This document shows positions 1 through 9,079 of a DNA stretch of 64,000 bases, piece after piece. Position numbers and translations under genes: made by a program. How positions within the stretch are numbered: position 1 is the first letter of the stretch; every line of letters begins with the position of its first letter. A model generated the notes under the pieces. It searched no databases and was not told the origin of the DNA. It saw only the letters and a list, made by a program, of their open reading frames with translations. This DNA comes from Eubacteriales bacterium (GTDB lineage: Bacteria; Bacillota; Clostridia; Oscillospirales; Oscillospiraceae): positions 1-64,000 of the forward strand of contig JAUNNH010000004.1 of assembly GCA_030531505.1 (NCBI GenBank). The letters are read 5' to 3'.

Positions 1-118
1 TAGTCATTTCTGACTTTAAAGAACCCTTCTCTGGTGCTTATTTGCATAAGCTTTTCTTACATTGTTCAATTTTCAAGGTACATTCTCAAGCTCCCCGCCT
101 CTCGGCGGCAGCTTATTT
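1..118 (-). promoter_or_regulatory. rRNA operon leader with boxB/boxA-like antitermination signals
   Basis: Read on the minus strand, this transcribed leader contains a GCTTAT-loop-ATAAGC hairpin (36-51, boxB-like) followed by a TTCTTTAAA boxA-like element (about 14-24). Upstream of the hairpin it has a TTGAAAATTGAACA stretch typical of Firmicutes 16S leaders. The 16S gene itself would lie left of position 1. The call rests on these signals plus the two strong promoters just upstream; no mature rRNA sequence is in the window. Confidence 0.7.
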
Positions 119-147
119 ATGCTACCACAGAGGATTCCGATTGTCAA
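119..147 (-). promoter_or_regulatory. rRNA operon promoter P2
   Basis: On the minus strand, a perfect -35 TTGACA (142-147) is separated by 17 bp from -10 TAGCAT (119-124). A GC-rich discriminator follows, usual for growth-rate-regulated stable RNA promoters. It is the downstream member of a tandem pair. Confidence 0.75.
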
Positions 148-222
148 GAGAAATTTTTCATTTTTCAAAAATTTCTTTTTCGCTTTCGGATTCGTGTGTG
201 GCGCTCTCTCAGGCGCTCGGCT

Positions 223-251
223 AATATACCACCCTTTCCTGCGAATGTCAA
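223..251 (-). promoter_or_regulatory. rRNA operon promoter P1
   Basis: On the minus strand, TTGACA (246-251), a 17-bp spacer and an extended -10 TGG-TATATT (223-228). An A-rich tract directly upstream (252-285) resembles an UP element. It lies about 100 bp upstream of P2, a classic tandem rRNA arrangement. Confidence 0.75.
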
Positions 252-326
252 CACCTTTTTTCTCTTTTTTCAAAAAGATTTTTCAGCCCCTACATATTGC
301 GGTTAAAGCGTGGAATACTCTACCAC

Positions 327-1823
327 ATGGATAAAACAATACCATTTGATGCAAAGTCTTCTGCCAAATATCAGGGCATTGTCCCGCTCTCGGCGCTTTT
401 GGCCGGTTTTGCCGACTGTGACGATTTTCAGACCCGCCGCGTTTCCTTCGGCCTCGAGCGCACAGAGGGTGTCACGGTCTGCTGGATCGACGGCCTGGTC
501 TCCGGCGAGCGCGTCTCCCAGGACATCCTGCGGCCGCTGACAGAGGCCTCGCGCAGCGGGGACGCCGCGGGCGACGCTGCTGTGATCGCGCAGATCCTTC
601 GCGGCGCGGTCTACCGTTATACGGTCAAGGTCCGGACCGCGCTCAATGACGCCGCCGACGATCTGACGCACGGCTGCTGCCTGCTGCTCTTTGAGGAGGC
701 CGGAGCCGCGCTGAGCTTTGAGGTGCGCGGCGAGGCGGTCCGTGCAATCGCGCAGCCGACGCTGGAGAAGTCGCTCAAGGGCGCCAAGGATTCCTTTGTG
801 GAGTCGCTGCGCATCAATACCGCGCTCGTGCGCCAGCGCGTCTGCACCCCCCAGCTCAAGCTGCACGAACGCAGCCTCGGCCGTCGCTCGCACACCCGCG
901 TCGCGTTATTATATATGGAAGGGATCGTCCAGCCCGCCTTCCTCTCCACGCTGGAGCAGCGCCTGGACCGGCTCGACGTGGACGCTGTGCTCGCCACCGG
1001 TACACTGGAGGAGAGCATCGTCGACGCGCCGCTCTCCCCCTTCCCGCAGCTCCTGCACACGGAGCGGCCGGACCGCTTCGCCATGTACCTGCTCGACGGG
1101 CGCATCGGTATGCTGATCGACGGGCTGCCAGTCGCCCTCGTGCTCCCGGTGACCTTTGCCGAGTTCATGAAGGTCACCGGCGACGCGAGCATCCACTACA
1201 CCGCGGCCACTGCCCTGTCGCTGCTGCGCTGGGCAGCGCTTCTCCTGAGCCTGCTGACCCCGGCGCTCTATGTCGCCGTGGCCTCTTTCCACCCGGAGAT
1301 GATCCCGACGCGGCTGCTGCTGTCCATCATCGAGGCCGAACAGCAGGTTCCCTTCTCCGCGACGCACGAGGTGTTGGGCATGCTCTTCGCCTTCGGTCTG
1401 CTGCAGGAGGCGGGGCTGCGTCTGCCGAACCCGGTGGGCGACACCGTCTCCATCATCGGCGCGCTGATCGTCGGCCAGGCCGCGGTGGAGGCGCGGCTGG
1501 TCTCCCCGATCTCGATCATTGTGGTCGCAGTCTCCTCTATCAGCTGCTACGCGCTCCCGAGCCAGGACCTGGCCTCGGCCATCCGCCTCTGTCGGCTGGC
1601 GCTCCTGCTGGGGGCCATCGCCGCCGGGCTCTACGGCGTGGGACTCGGCTGCTGCCTTCTGCTGCTGCACCTGAGCAATCTGGAGAGCTTCGGCCTCAAT
1701 TACACCGCCCCGCTCAGCCAGGGCAGCCGCGGGCTTTTCCGTCTGCTGCTGCGCATCCCGAAGGCCTGGGACAAATACCGCGATCCGCTGCTGCAGACAC
1801 CGGACAGGAGGCGACAGGGATGA
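327..1823 (+). CDS. gerAA: GerA-family spore germination receptor subunit A
   Basis: A 498-residue inner-membrane subunit of a Ger-type nutrient germinant receptor, which senses germinants in the dormant spore together with the B and C subunits. The N-terminal ~280 residues form the soluble domain. The C-terminal part holds about five hydrophobic segments and the family signature around PNPVGDTVSIIGALIVGQA and ISCYALPSQ. The ATG at 327 was preferred over an in-frame TTG at 297 because conserved-looking sequence begins there; the ribosome site is weak. Its stop overlaps the start of the next gene (ATGA), so the subunits are translationally coupled. Expression is expected in the forespore under sigma-G, but no such promoter could be picked out from the overlapping rRNA promoters. 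The family call is secure; the germinant is unknown. Confidence 0.93.
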   Translation: MDKTIPFDAKSSAKYQGIVPLSALLAGFADCDDFQTRRVSFGLERTEGVTVCWIDGLVSGERVSQDILRPLTEASRSGDAAGDAAVIAQILRGAVYRYTVKVRTALNDAADDLTHGCCLLLFEEAGAALSFEVRGEAVRAIAQPTLEKSLKGAKDSFVESLRINTALVRQRVCTPQLKLHERSLGRRSHTRVALLYMEGIVQPAFLSTLEQRLDRLDVDAVLATGTLEESIVDAPLSPFPQLLHTERPDRFAMYLLDGRIGMLIDGLPVALVLPVTFAEFMKVTGDASIHYTAATALSLLRWAALLLSLLTPALYVAVASFHPEMIPTRLLLSIIEAEQQVPFSATHEVLGMLFAFGLLQEAGLRLPNPVGDTVSIIGALIVGQAAVEARLVSPISIIVVAVSSISCYALPSQDLASAIRLCRLALLLGAIAAGLYGVGLGCCLLLLHLSNLESFGLNYTAPLSQGSRGLFRLLLRIPKAWDKYRDPLLQTPDRRRQG

Positions 1824-2941
1824 AGCGTCTCACACTCTGTATCCTGGCCGCCTGTCTCCCGCTGCTCGGCGGCTGCGGGATGCTGCGCGGCAGCTACCCG
1901 CGGCTCGAAGAGCTGCGCGTTGTGCAGACGATGGGAGTGGACAAGGCCGGGTCGGGCCTGCGCCTTACGCTCGCGGCCGCCGCCGCGGACCGCAGCGAGG
2001 GCGACGCGGTCTGCCTCAGCGCGGACGGCCCAAGCCTCCCCGCGGCGCTCAGCCGCGTGCGGAACCGCTCCACAGAGGAAACGCTCTTCTGCGGGCATGT
2101 CCAGCAGCTCGTCGCGGGGGAGGACGTTCCGCTGGAAGCGCTGCTCGACACGGTCTGCCGCTCCGCCGATCTGCGGCTGGACATGCCGCTCTATCTGCTG
2201 CGCGGCTCTTCCGTCGAAGAGCTGATGACCGGCGCAGGCAGCGGCAGCCGGACCATCACCGACGTGCTGGACGCCGTGCGCTGCGAGCTCGACTACCGCA
2301 GCGACAGCCGGGCCTATACAGCCGGGCAGATCCTGCAGGATCTGCAGCGGCAGGGGAGCGCCCTGCTCTATGTGCTGCGCCGCGGCGAGGCGGCCGAGAA
2401 CACCGCCGGAGCGTCCAGCGCGCAGACCGCGCTGCCGGCCGGGCTGGCTGTCCTGAAAGGCGGCGAGATCTGCTCCTGGCTGGGGACAGAAGCGCTGCTC
2501 GGCGTAAGCCTGCTGCGCAACTGTTTCGGCGTGCAGGAACTGACGCTTGCCGACCGCAGCGGCCTCCCCGCGACGCTGGAGCTGCGGCAGGGGAGCAGCC
2601 GGGTGCGGCCCGTCTGGGGCGAAGGGGGCGAGCTCCGCGGGCTCGACATCACCGCGCGTTTCAGCGCCTCGCTGCTCGAGACGGCGGAGAGCCCGCTCAG
2701 CGAGCCCTATTTCGACGATCTCACCGCACGGCTGGAGGGCGCGGTTTCCGAGCGGCTGCGGATCCTCCTGACCCGCTCCAAAAGCCTTCAGGCGGATTTC
2801 CTGGGGCTGGGGCCGCGGGTCGAAGCCGCTTCGCCTCTGGCCTTCCGACGCCTGGAGGAGCCTTTCCCGGCGCTCCTGCCGCGTCTGGAGATCAGCCTCA
2901 CGGTGCAGGGGCGCATCCTGCACGAATCCGATCTGCAATGA
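1820..2941 (+). CDS. gerAC: Ger(x)C-family germination lipoprotein
   Basis: A 373-residue lipoprotein subunit of the germinant receptor. The N-terminus MKRLTLCILAACLPLLGGC is a signal peptide with lipobox LGGC and acylation Cys at residue 19. The rest has the length and domain layout of GerAC proteins, which sit on the outer face of the spore inner membrane. It overlaps gerAA by 4 bp and precedes gerAB by 10 bp, giving the order A-C-B rather than the Bacillus order A-B-C. The body of the family is divergent in sequence, so the call rests on the lipobox, length, C-terminal pattern and operon position. Confidence 0.9.
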   Translation: MKRLTLCILAACLPLLGGCGMLRGSYPRLEELRVVQTMGVDKAGSGLRLTLAAAAADRSEGDAVCLSADGPSLPAALSRVRNRSTEETLFCGHVQQLVAGEDVPLEALLDTVCRSADLRLDMPLYLLRGSSVEELMTGAGSGSRTITDVLDAVRCELDYRSDSRAYTAGQILQDLQRQGSALLYVLRRGEAAENTAGASSAQTALPAGLAVLKGGEICSWLGTEALLGVSLLRNCFGVQELTLADRSGLPATLELRQGSSRVRPVWGEGGELRGLDITARFSASLLETAESPLSEPYFDDLTARLEGAVSERLRILLTRSKSLQADFLGLGPRVEAASPLAFRRLEEPFPALLPRLEISLTVQGRILHESDLQ

Positions 2942-2951
2942 GGAGGGCGGC

Positions 2952-4070
2952 ATGAAACGCATCACCGCACATCAATGGACGCTCATGAGCAGCCTGCTGC
3001 TTCTCGGACCGGCGCTGCGCCTGCTGCCTCACGCCGCCGCGCAGCAGGCAGGGCGCGCGGCCTGGCTCGGAGCGCTGACGGCCCTGCCGCTCCTGCTGCT
3101 GTACGCGCGCTTCCTCTCACGCTTCTGGGCGACGCGCCCCGCCGGGACCGGTCTCGGCGAGGCCGCGCTGCAGCTGCTCGGCGCGCGCTGGGGGCGGGCC
3201 GCTCTGTACGTCCTGGCCGGCTGGCTGCTGTTTTATGGCGGTTTTGTGCTGCGCAGCGGCGCCGACCGGCTCGTGGTCACCGTATATCCGCAGAGCGCCC
3301 CGGCCGTTTTCACACTGAGCATGGGACTCTGCTGTCTGCTCGCCGCTCTGGGAAGCGCACGCAGTCTCGCCCGCACGGCCGCGCTCCTCTGGCCGATCGT
3401 GACGGGGATCCTGCTCCTGCTGCTGCTCGTCTCCCTCAAAGGGATGGACCGCAGCAATCTCTTCCCTGTCACGCTTCTCGATCTGCCCGCGCTTCTGCGG
3501 GCCTCGCTCCCGGTGATGGACGTGCTCGGGCTCGGGCTTTTTCTGCCCTTATTCTTCCTCGGCTTCGTCGAGCCGGGTACCGGGCCAGCCGCGCAGCGCA
3601 CCCGCTGGCTGCTGGCCGAGAGCCTGCTGCTGACGCTGCTGATGCTCACGGTCGTGGGAAACTTCGGCGCCGAGCTCGTTGGCCGTCTGTCCCAACCCTT
3701 TTTCACGCTGGTGCGTAATCTCGTCTTTTTCCGCAGTCTGGAACGGATCGAGGCTCTGGTCGTGAGCTGCTGGGTCTTTCCGGATTTTCTGTTGGCCTCG
3801 CTCTGCATCTTTGCGGCGCAGTACTGCCTCCGTCTTGCCCTGGGGGCGAACCCGCTGCAGGACCGCGGCAACCGTCTCGAACGGGGACGGCTCCGTTGGC
3901 TGATCCCCCTCTGCGCTTTTGCGGCCATTCTCGTCGGGCTGCTGCTCGCGCCGGGCCTCTTCTCGCTGCGCCTGCTCTCGGAGCGCACGATCCCCTTCCT
4001 GAATCTGGCCCTGAGCTTTCTGACCGTGCCGGTCTTCTACCTGGTCGGAAAGCACAGAAAAGCGCTGTGA
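2952..4070 (+). CDS. gerAB: GerAB/YndE-family germination permease
   Basis: A 372-residue polytopic protein of about ten hydrophobic helices, in the APC-superfamily fold of the B subunit thought to bind the germinant. It begins with ITAHQWTLM, a common GerAB opening where other members read ISxxQ. The Shine-Dalgarno AGGAGGGCGGC lies just upstream of the ATG. It is the last gene of the operon. Its final codons form part of a 20-bp sequence that recurs at 4231-4250 as the 5' arm of a terminator, so the 3' end seems to have been rearranged (see findings). Confidence 0.92.
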   Translation: MKRITAHQWTLMSSLLLLGPALRLLPHAAAQQAGRAAWLGALTALPLLLLYARFLSRFWATRPAGTGLGEAALQLLGARWGRAALYVLAGWLLFYGGFVLRSGADRLVVTVYPQSAPAVFTLSMGLCCLLAALGSARSLARTAALLWPIVTGILLLLLLVSLKGMDRSNLFPVTLLDLPALLRASLPVMDVLGLGLFLPLFFLGFVEPGTGPAAQRTRWLLAESLLLTLLMLTVVGNFGAELVGRLSQPFFTLVRNLVFFRSLERIEALVVSCWVFPDFLLASLCIFAAQYCLRLALGANPLQDRGNRLERGRLRWLIPLCAFAAILVGLLLAPGLFSLRLLSERTIPFLNLALSFLTVPVFYLVGKHRKAL

Positions 4071-4250
4071 CTTTACGAAGCCGACATATTGTCAGCTTCG
4101 TAAAGCGCAAGAACAGAAACGTCCGAAACGTTTCTGTTCTTGCAGAATAAAAACGCGAGAGGGAATACTCAATCCCCTCTCGCGCTCTCCCCATGCCCGC
4201 TCTGGCCGGTCGTGCGAGCTTTCCCCTGGTCAGAAAAGCGCTGTGACTTT
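4055..4250. repeat. 20-bp direct repeat pair bracketing a hairpin-rich segment
   Basis: CAGAAAAGCGCTGTGACTTT occurs at 4055-4074 (the last codons of gerAB plus the stop) and identically at 4231-4250. The 156 bp between the copies hold three perfect inverted repeats: 4071-4081/4095-4105 (11 bp), 4107-4122/4128-4143 (16 bp) and 4154-4163/4175-4184 (10 bp). No coding sequence is evident in the segment. Confidence 0.85.
4107..4143. terminator. 16-bp perfect hairpin downstream of gerAB
   Basis: GCAAGAACAGAAACGT pairs perfectly with 4128-4143 around a 5-nt loop. There is no clear T-run on the + strand, so termination from gerAB is uncertain; it may instead protect a 3' end or belong to the inserted segment. 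Confidence 0.45.
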
Positions 4251-4267
4251 CGTCACAGCGCTTTTTT
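4234..4267. terminator. Bidirectional intrinsic terminator between gerAB and the foldase gene
   Basis: A 14-bp stem AAAAGCGCTGTGAC (4234-4247) pairs with 4252-4265 around a 4-nt loop. T-runs lie on both strands, so it can serve the two convergent genes. Confidence 0.88.
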
Positions 4268-4282
4268 CCCTTTACACAATCT

Positions 4283-5467
4283 TCACTTGACGAAGCTCAG
4301 CAGGTCGGGCTTCTCAAAGCCCTCGGCATAGACGAGCTCCTGCTCCTCGACATAGCTGTCCACCATCTCGGAATAGGCCGCGTTCGCCGCCGTGCTGCGG
4401 GCGGTCATCGCCGCGCCGCCGCTGCTGTACTCAAGCACCGCGTCGGGATCCAGCGGGAGCGTCATGATGACATGATAGCCGTAGGCGGATTCCACCGGAT
4501 CGGAGACCTGGAAGGCCTCCTGCGCCTTGACGGTGTTCTCAAACTCTTCCACCATATCGCCGGGCTGGAACACATAGCCGTCGGGGTAAGCGGCCTTGCC
4601 GCTGTCTTCGTCGAACTGCTCCTTGAGCTCGGCAAAGCGGGCCAGCCGCGCCTCGGTATCCTCGATGCCCTGCAGCTCAGCCGCGAGCTCGGCCGCCTGG
4701 GCCTGCTTGGCCGCCTTGGTCTCGTCGTCAAGCGCCTCATACGAGCTCGGATCGATGGTCATAAGCAGGATGTGATTGGCGGAGAGATAGCCGTTCTTTT
4801 CGAGATAGGCGAGCGCCTCCTCATCCGACATTTTTTCGCCGTTTTCTCCGTACAGCTTGGTAAAACCGTTCTGATAGAGCACGCTCACCTCGTTCATGCG
4901 GTCATAGAGCGCAGGGGAGAGATAGATGCCCTCCAGATACTTGTCCAGATCCGCGCGGGTCGCGTCCTCCCCGCAGAGGGCAAGGGTGTCCTCCTTGACC
5001 TTGTTCTCGATCGTCTCCAGGTCCTCGACCGAGAGCGCAACGTCATTGGCTGCGGCAAAGCCGAAGGTCCCTTCCAGGCTGCGCGCGACACTCTCGGCGC
5101 TCTCCAGCGTGAGATCAACAAAGTTGTGCCCTTCATCATCGGCCGCGTCCGTCCAGGTCGTGTTCATGCCGTACATGGCCATACTGGCAAAGTAGTTCTC
5201 CACCGACTGGCCCTGGCGGGAGAGATAATAGAAATACTCGCTCCAGGTCACCGGCTGATCGCCCACATACAGCACAACCTCATCCGGCTCGTGCAGCGCG
5301 TAGATCGCATCGTAATTCAGGCCGCCAGTCTCTGTCGTCTCCTCCACCGGTGCGGGGGTCACGAGCGGCTTCACCTGACGGATGGTGCCGTCCTTGCCCA
5401 GAAGAAAGCCAAAGACGCCTCCCGCGATCAGGCAGACGACCAGCAGCAGAACAAGCAGTTTTTTCAT
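4283..5467 (-). CDS. Parvulin-type peptidyl-prolyl isomerase (PrsA/SurA-like), membrane-anchored
   Basis: A 394-residue predicted extracytoplasmic foldase that isomerises X-Pro bonds in exported proteins. Residues 1-24 form a hydrophobic signal or anchor without a proper lipobox. Residues ~50-225 are a SurA-N-like helical region. A rotamase domain at ~228-336 begins with SANHILLM and ends with YGYHVIMTLPL, the usual edges of this domain. Its start has a good ribosome site (AGAAAGGAACGG) and its own promoter. It is monocistronic between a shared terminator and mfd. The absence of a lipobox cysteine differs from Bacillus PrsA; the N-terminal helix probably stays in the membrane. Confidence 0.85.
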   Translation of the reverse strand: MKKLLVLLLVVCLIAGGVFGFLLGKDGTIRQVKPLVTPAPVEETTETGGLNYDAIYALHEPDEVVLYVGDQPVTWSEYFYYLSRQGQSVENYFASMAMYGMNTTWTDAADDEGHNFVDLTLESAESVARSLEGTFGFAAANDVALSVEDLETIENKVKEDTLALCGEDATRADLDKYLEGIYLSPALYDRMNEVSVLYQNGFTKLYGENGEKMSDEEALAYLEKNGYLSANHILLMTIDPSSYEALDDETKAAKQAQAAELAAELQGIEDTEARLARFAELKEQFDEDSGKAAYPDGYVFQPGDMVEEFENTVKAQEAFQVSDPVESAYGYHVIMTLPLDPDAVLEYSSGGAAMTARSTAANAAYSEMVDSYVEEQELVYAEGFEKPDLLSFVK

Positions 5468-5511
5468 GGTATCCGTTCCTTTCTATATAAAGCTCCTGTG
5501 TGCCGTGTATG

Positions 5512-5540
5512 ACTATAGCACCGTTTTGTGCCCGCGGCAA
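5512..5540 (-). promoter_or_regulatory. Sigma-A promoter of the foldase gene
   Basis: On the minus strand, TTGCCG (5535-5540), a 17-bp spacer and extended -10 TGC-TATAGT (5512-5517), about 45 bp upstream of the start codon. Confidence 0.7.
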
Positions 5541-5557
5541 GCGGGCGCGGTGAAAAT

Positions 5558-8500
5558 TCACGAAACGTTCGTTCTTTCCGCCCAGTCCGCGACAAAACGG
5601 CGCGCTTCGTCGATCACGCGGCCCTTGGCCTTGATACGCAGGCTGAGGCATGGCTTCGAGCCGGCCTCGACCCGCAGACGGCCTTTGTAGGCGGGCTGCG
5701 CGTAGAGCGCAGAGACCTTTTCCATGTCGAAGTTTTCCACCGTGAAACGGAGATAGCCCTGCTTCTGCGCAATGTCCGTGATTCCGGCCCGACCGGCCTC
5801 GCCGCGCAGCAGCGCGACGTGGATCAGCGCGTTCACGCCCGGCGGCGGATCGCCGAAGCGGTCGATCAGCTCATCGGTCAGATCGTCCGCCTCCTCCTCG
5901 GTCCGGATCAGCGCGATCCGGCGATAGACGTCCATGCGCTGTTCGGAGGAGGGGATATAGCGCTCGGGGATATTGGCCGCGACGGCGAGGTCCGCCGAGC
6001 AGTCGGCGCGCTGCTGCACCGGGACGCCGCGCGCCTCGAGCACCGCCTCCGAGAGGAGCTTCATGTACATATCGTAGCCCACGTCGATCATATGACCGGA
6101 CTGCTCCGCGCCGAGCAGATTACCGGCGCCGCGGATCTCCAGATCGCGCATGGCGATCTTGAAGCCGGAGCCGAAAGCCGCGAAATCCCGGATCGCGCTC
6201 AGGCGTTTTTCGGCGATCTCCGTGAGGACCTTGTCGCGCCGGAAAGTCAGATAGGCCGAGGCGCGGCGGGTCGAACGTCCCACACGCCCGCGGATCTGAT
6301 GGAGCTGGGCGAGGCCGAGCTTATCCGCGTCCTCGATGATCAGGGTATTGACGTTCGGAATATCGATGCCGGTCTCGATGATCGTGGTACATACCAGTAC
6401 CTGCACCTGCCCGCTTGCCACCTCATCCATCACCGAGGCGAGCATGTTCTTATCCATCTTGCCGTGTGCGACGGCCACGGTCACGTCCTTCAGCATGTCC
6501 TGAAGCCGCATGGCCGTACGGTCGATGTCGTCGATGCGGTTGTGCAGGTAATAGACCTGGCCGCCGCGCTGGATCTCCCGGCGGATCGCGTCGGTGATCA
6601 CGCCCCAGTCGTGCTCCATGACGAAGGTCTGCACCGGCAGACGGTCTTCCGGCGGTTCCTCGATGCTGGACATGTCGCGGATGCCGGACATCGCCATGTT
6701 CAGCGTGCGCGGGATGGGCGTGGCCGAGAGGGTCAGCACATCCACGCCGCGGCTGAGCTCCTTGATATGTTCCTTGTGGGTGACGCCGAAGCGCTGCTCC
6801 TCATCCACCACCAACAGGCCGAGATCCTTGAATTTCACGTCCTTGCTCAAAAGCCGGTGCGTCCCGATGATGAGATCGATCTTGCCCTGCTGGAGTTCTG
6901 CGAGCGTCTTGCTGCTCTGCCCGCCGGTCTTGAAGCGGCTGAGCACCGCGATATTCACCGGAAAGCCGAAGAAGCGCTGCAGGGCGGTCTGATAGTGCTG
7001 CTGGGCAAGGACCGTTGTCGGGACGAGGATAGCGGCCTGTTTGCCGTCGAGCACGCACTTCATCACCGCGCGCAGCGCGACCTCGGTCTTGCCGAAGCCC
7101 ACGTCGCCGCAGAGCAGGCGGTCCATCGGCACGGAGGATTCCATGTCCTGCTTGATCTCTGCCGTGCAGCGGAGCTGATCGTCTGTCTCGGTGTAGCCGA
7201 AGTTCTCCTCGAATTCACGCTGCCACTCGCTGTCGGGCGCGAAGGCGTAGCCGGGCAGGCGCTGCCGCTCGGCGTAGAGGGCGATGAGCTTTTTGGCCAT
7301 GTCCTTCGCCGCGCTCTTGGCGCGCGAGCGCGTCTTGGCCCAGTCCGCGCCGCCCATTTTGCTGAGCTTGACGGGGCGCTCCTCCCCGCCGCCTGTATAC
7401 TTGGATACCAGGTCGAGCTGGGTGGCCGGGACATACAGACTGTCGGTCCCGGCGTAGCTGATCTTGATATAGTCTTTCTCAAAGCCGTCCACCGTCATCT
7501 TCACGATGCCGGCGAAGCGGCCGATGCCGTGGTTTTCGTGCACGACGTAGTCGCCCACGGAGAGGTCGGCGTAGCTCTCGATGCGCTGGCGGTTGGCGGG
7601 GAGCTTTTTCCGCGTCCCCTGTTTTTTGTTCCGCCGGCGTATCAGCTGCGCGTCCGTCAGGATGGCGAGCTTGAGCCCGGGGTATTCGATGCCCGCGGAG
7701 AGAGCGCCGATCGTGATGCTGACACCGCCGTACGCGGGGAGCTTCGTGAGCTCCGGGTACAGCATGGCGCGGATCTCATGCTCGCGGAGGAAGTCCTGCA
7801 GCACCTTGGCACGGCGCTCATCCCCGGCGAGGACCACGATGCGGAAATCCTGTTTGAGATAGAGCTTCACGTCCTCGGCAGCGGCCTGTGCGCTGCCCGC
7901 GTAAGAGGGGAGCTGCTTGGCCGGGATGCTGACGAGCGTCCGGGGCGCGAGCGGCGGGCGCCCAACCGTAAAGGCGTCGGCCATATAGACCGGGAAATCG
8001 GCGAAGCCGTGCAGGAGCGTGTCCCAGCCCGTACAGAAGCTGTCGGCGGCAGAGGCGACCTGGCCCTTCTTCTGCAGCTCGCGCAGATCCTCCCCGAGCT
8101 GCTTCAGGAAATCCCGCGCCCGCTCCGCGCAGCGCGCAGGCTGGTCAAGCATGAGCAGCGCGTCCGCCGGGATATAGTCGAAGCCGCAGGCGGGCGCATA
8201 GATCATGGGGAGATAGCGGTCGGCGTCCGAGAGCACCACGCCGGCGCGCAGGCGCTCCGCGTCGCCCCGCAGCGTCGCGGCGAGGGTCGCCGCGTTCTCG
8301 CTTGTGCGTTTCCGGGCAAAGCGCGCCGCTGTTTCCTCGATCTCGCGGCACAGGGTTTCGATCCCGCCCGTGCTGAGCGAGGGCAGGGTCTCCGCCGCTG
8401 GGAGGATCGTGCAGCGCCGGACCGTCTCCGTCCGCCGCTGATCTCCGACGTCGAAGAAGCTCATGGAGTCTATCTCGTCGCCCCAGAACTCGACACGCAC

Positions 8501-9070
8501 CGGCTCATGGTCGGCAGGGGAGAAGAAGTCCAGGATCCCGCCGCGGCGGGCGAACTGGCCCGGACCTTCCACCTGGACCGTGCGGACATAGCCGCAGCGC
8601 AGCAGCGCGTCTTCGATATCCTCAACGGCATAGCTGCCCGTATCCTCGATGGTAAAGGCCGCGCGGCGGAGGGTCTCGGGCGGCATCGTGCGCTGCATGA
8701 GGCCGGAGACAGAGGCCACAGCGATCGGCGTCGTCCCCTCCGCGAGGGCGTAGAGCGCGGCGAGGCGTTTCTGCTCCGCCTGACGCGAGGCGGCCTCGGC
8801 GGGGTAGAAGGTGAAGTCGCGCATGCCGATCGTGACCACCGGCTCGCGCAGCATGGCGCTGAGGTCTCCCGCCATGTTCTCGGCGGCGGTGTCATCCGGG
8901 CAGAGCACGAAGAGCGGCCGGCCGCTCCGATCCCGCAGCGCCGCCGCAAGATTGGCCCGGTGGACCGCCGAAAGCCCGGAAACGAGCGCAGGAAGCCCTC
9001 CGCTCTCCAGCAGACCGGGGAGGGCGGCAGCTTCCTTATTTTCCAGTATTTGATTGACGAGGATGTTCAT
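5558..9070 (-). CDS. mfd: Transcription-repair coupling factor Mfd
   Basis: A 1170-residue ATP-dependent translocase that displaces RNA polymerase stalled at DNA lesions and recruits UvrA. The UvrB-homology module is N-terminal. A CarD-like polymerase-binding domain follows (GDYVVHENHGIGRFAG). Superfamily 2 motor motifs come next: Walker A GDVGFGKTE, DEEQ box DEEQRFG and SATPIPRTL. The TRCF domain is C-terminal (IPSSEQRMDVYRR). Length and domain order match the family. The ATG at 9070 was preferred over an in-frame TTG at 9103 because family alignments begin at about MNILVNQIL and because the predicted promoter overlaps the extra codons. Confidence 0.96.
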   Translation of the reverse strand: MNILVNQILENKEAAALPGLLESGGLPALVSGLSAVHRANLAAALRDRSGRPLFVLCPDDTAAENMAGDLSAMLREPVVTIGMRDFTFYPAEAASRQAEQKRLAALYALAEGTTPIAVASVSGLMQRTMPPETLRRAAFTIEDTGSYAVEDIEDALLRCGYVRTVQVEGPGQFARRGGILDFFSPADHEPVRVEFWGDEIDSMSFFDVGDQRRTETVRRCTILPAAETLPSLSTGGIETLCREIEETAARFARKRTSENAATLAATLRGDAERLRAGVVLSDADRYLPMIYAPACGFDYIPADALLMLDQPARCAERARDFLKQLGEDLRELQKKGQVASAADSFCTGWDTLLHGFADFPVYMADAFTVGRPPLAPRTLVSIPAKQLPSYAGSAQAAAEDVKLYLKQDFRIVVLAGDERRAKVLQDFLREHEIRAMLYPELTKLPAYGGVSITIGALSAGIEYPGLKLAILTDAQLIRRRNKKQGTRKKLPANRQRIESYADLSVGDYVVHENHGIGRFAGIVKMTVDGFEKDYIKISYAGTDSLYVPATQLDLVSKYTGGGEERPVKLSKMGGADWAKTRSRAKSAAKDMAKKLIALYAERQRLPGYAFAPDSEWQREFEENFGYTETDDQLRCTAEIKQDMESSVPMDRLLCGDVGFGKTEVALRAVMKCVLDGKQAAILVPTTVLAQQHYQTALQRFFGFPVNIAVLSRFKTGGQSSKTLAELQQGKIDLIIGTHRLLSKDVKFKDLGLLVVDEEQRFGVTHKEHIKELSRGVDVLTLSATPIPRTLNMAMSGIRDMSSIEEPPEDRLPVQTFVMEHDWGVITDAIRREIQRGGQVYYLHNRIDDIDRTAMRLQDMLKDVTVAVAHGKMDKNMLASVMDEVASGQVQVLVCTTIIETGIDIPNVNTLIIEDADKLGLAQLHQIRGRVGRSTRRASAYLTFRRDKVLTEIAEKRLSAIRDFAAFGSGFKIAMRDLEIRGAGNLLGAEQSGHMIDVGYDMYMKLLSEAVLEARGVPVQQRADCSADLAVAANIPERYIPSSEQRMDVYRRIALIRTEEEADDLTDELIDRFGDPPPGVNALIHVALLRGEAGRAGITDIAQKQGYLRFTVENFDMEKVSALYAQPAYKGRLRVEAGSKPCLSLRIKAKGRVIDEARRFVADWAERTNVS

Positions 9071-9079
9071 AACGCGGGT

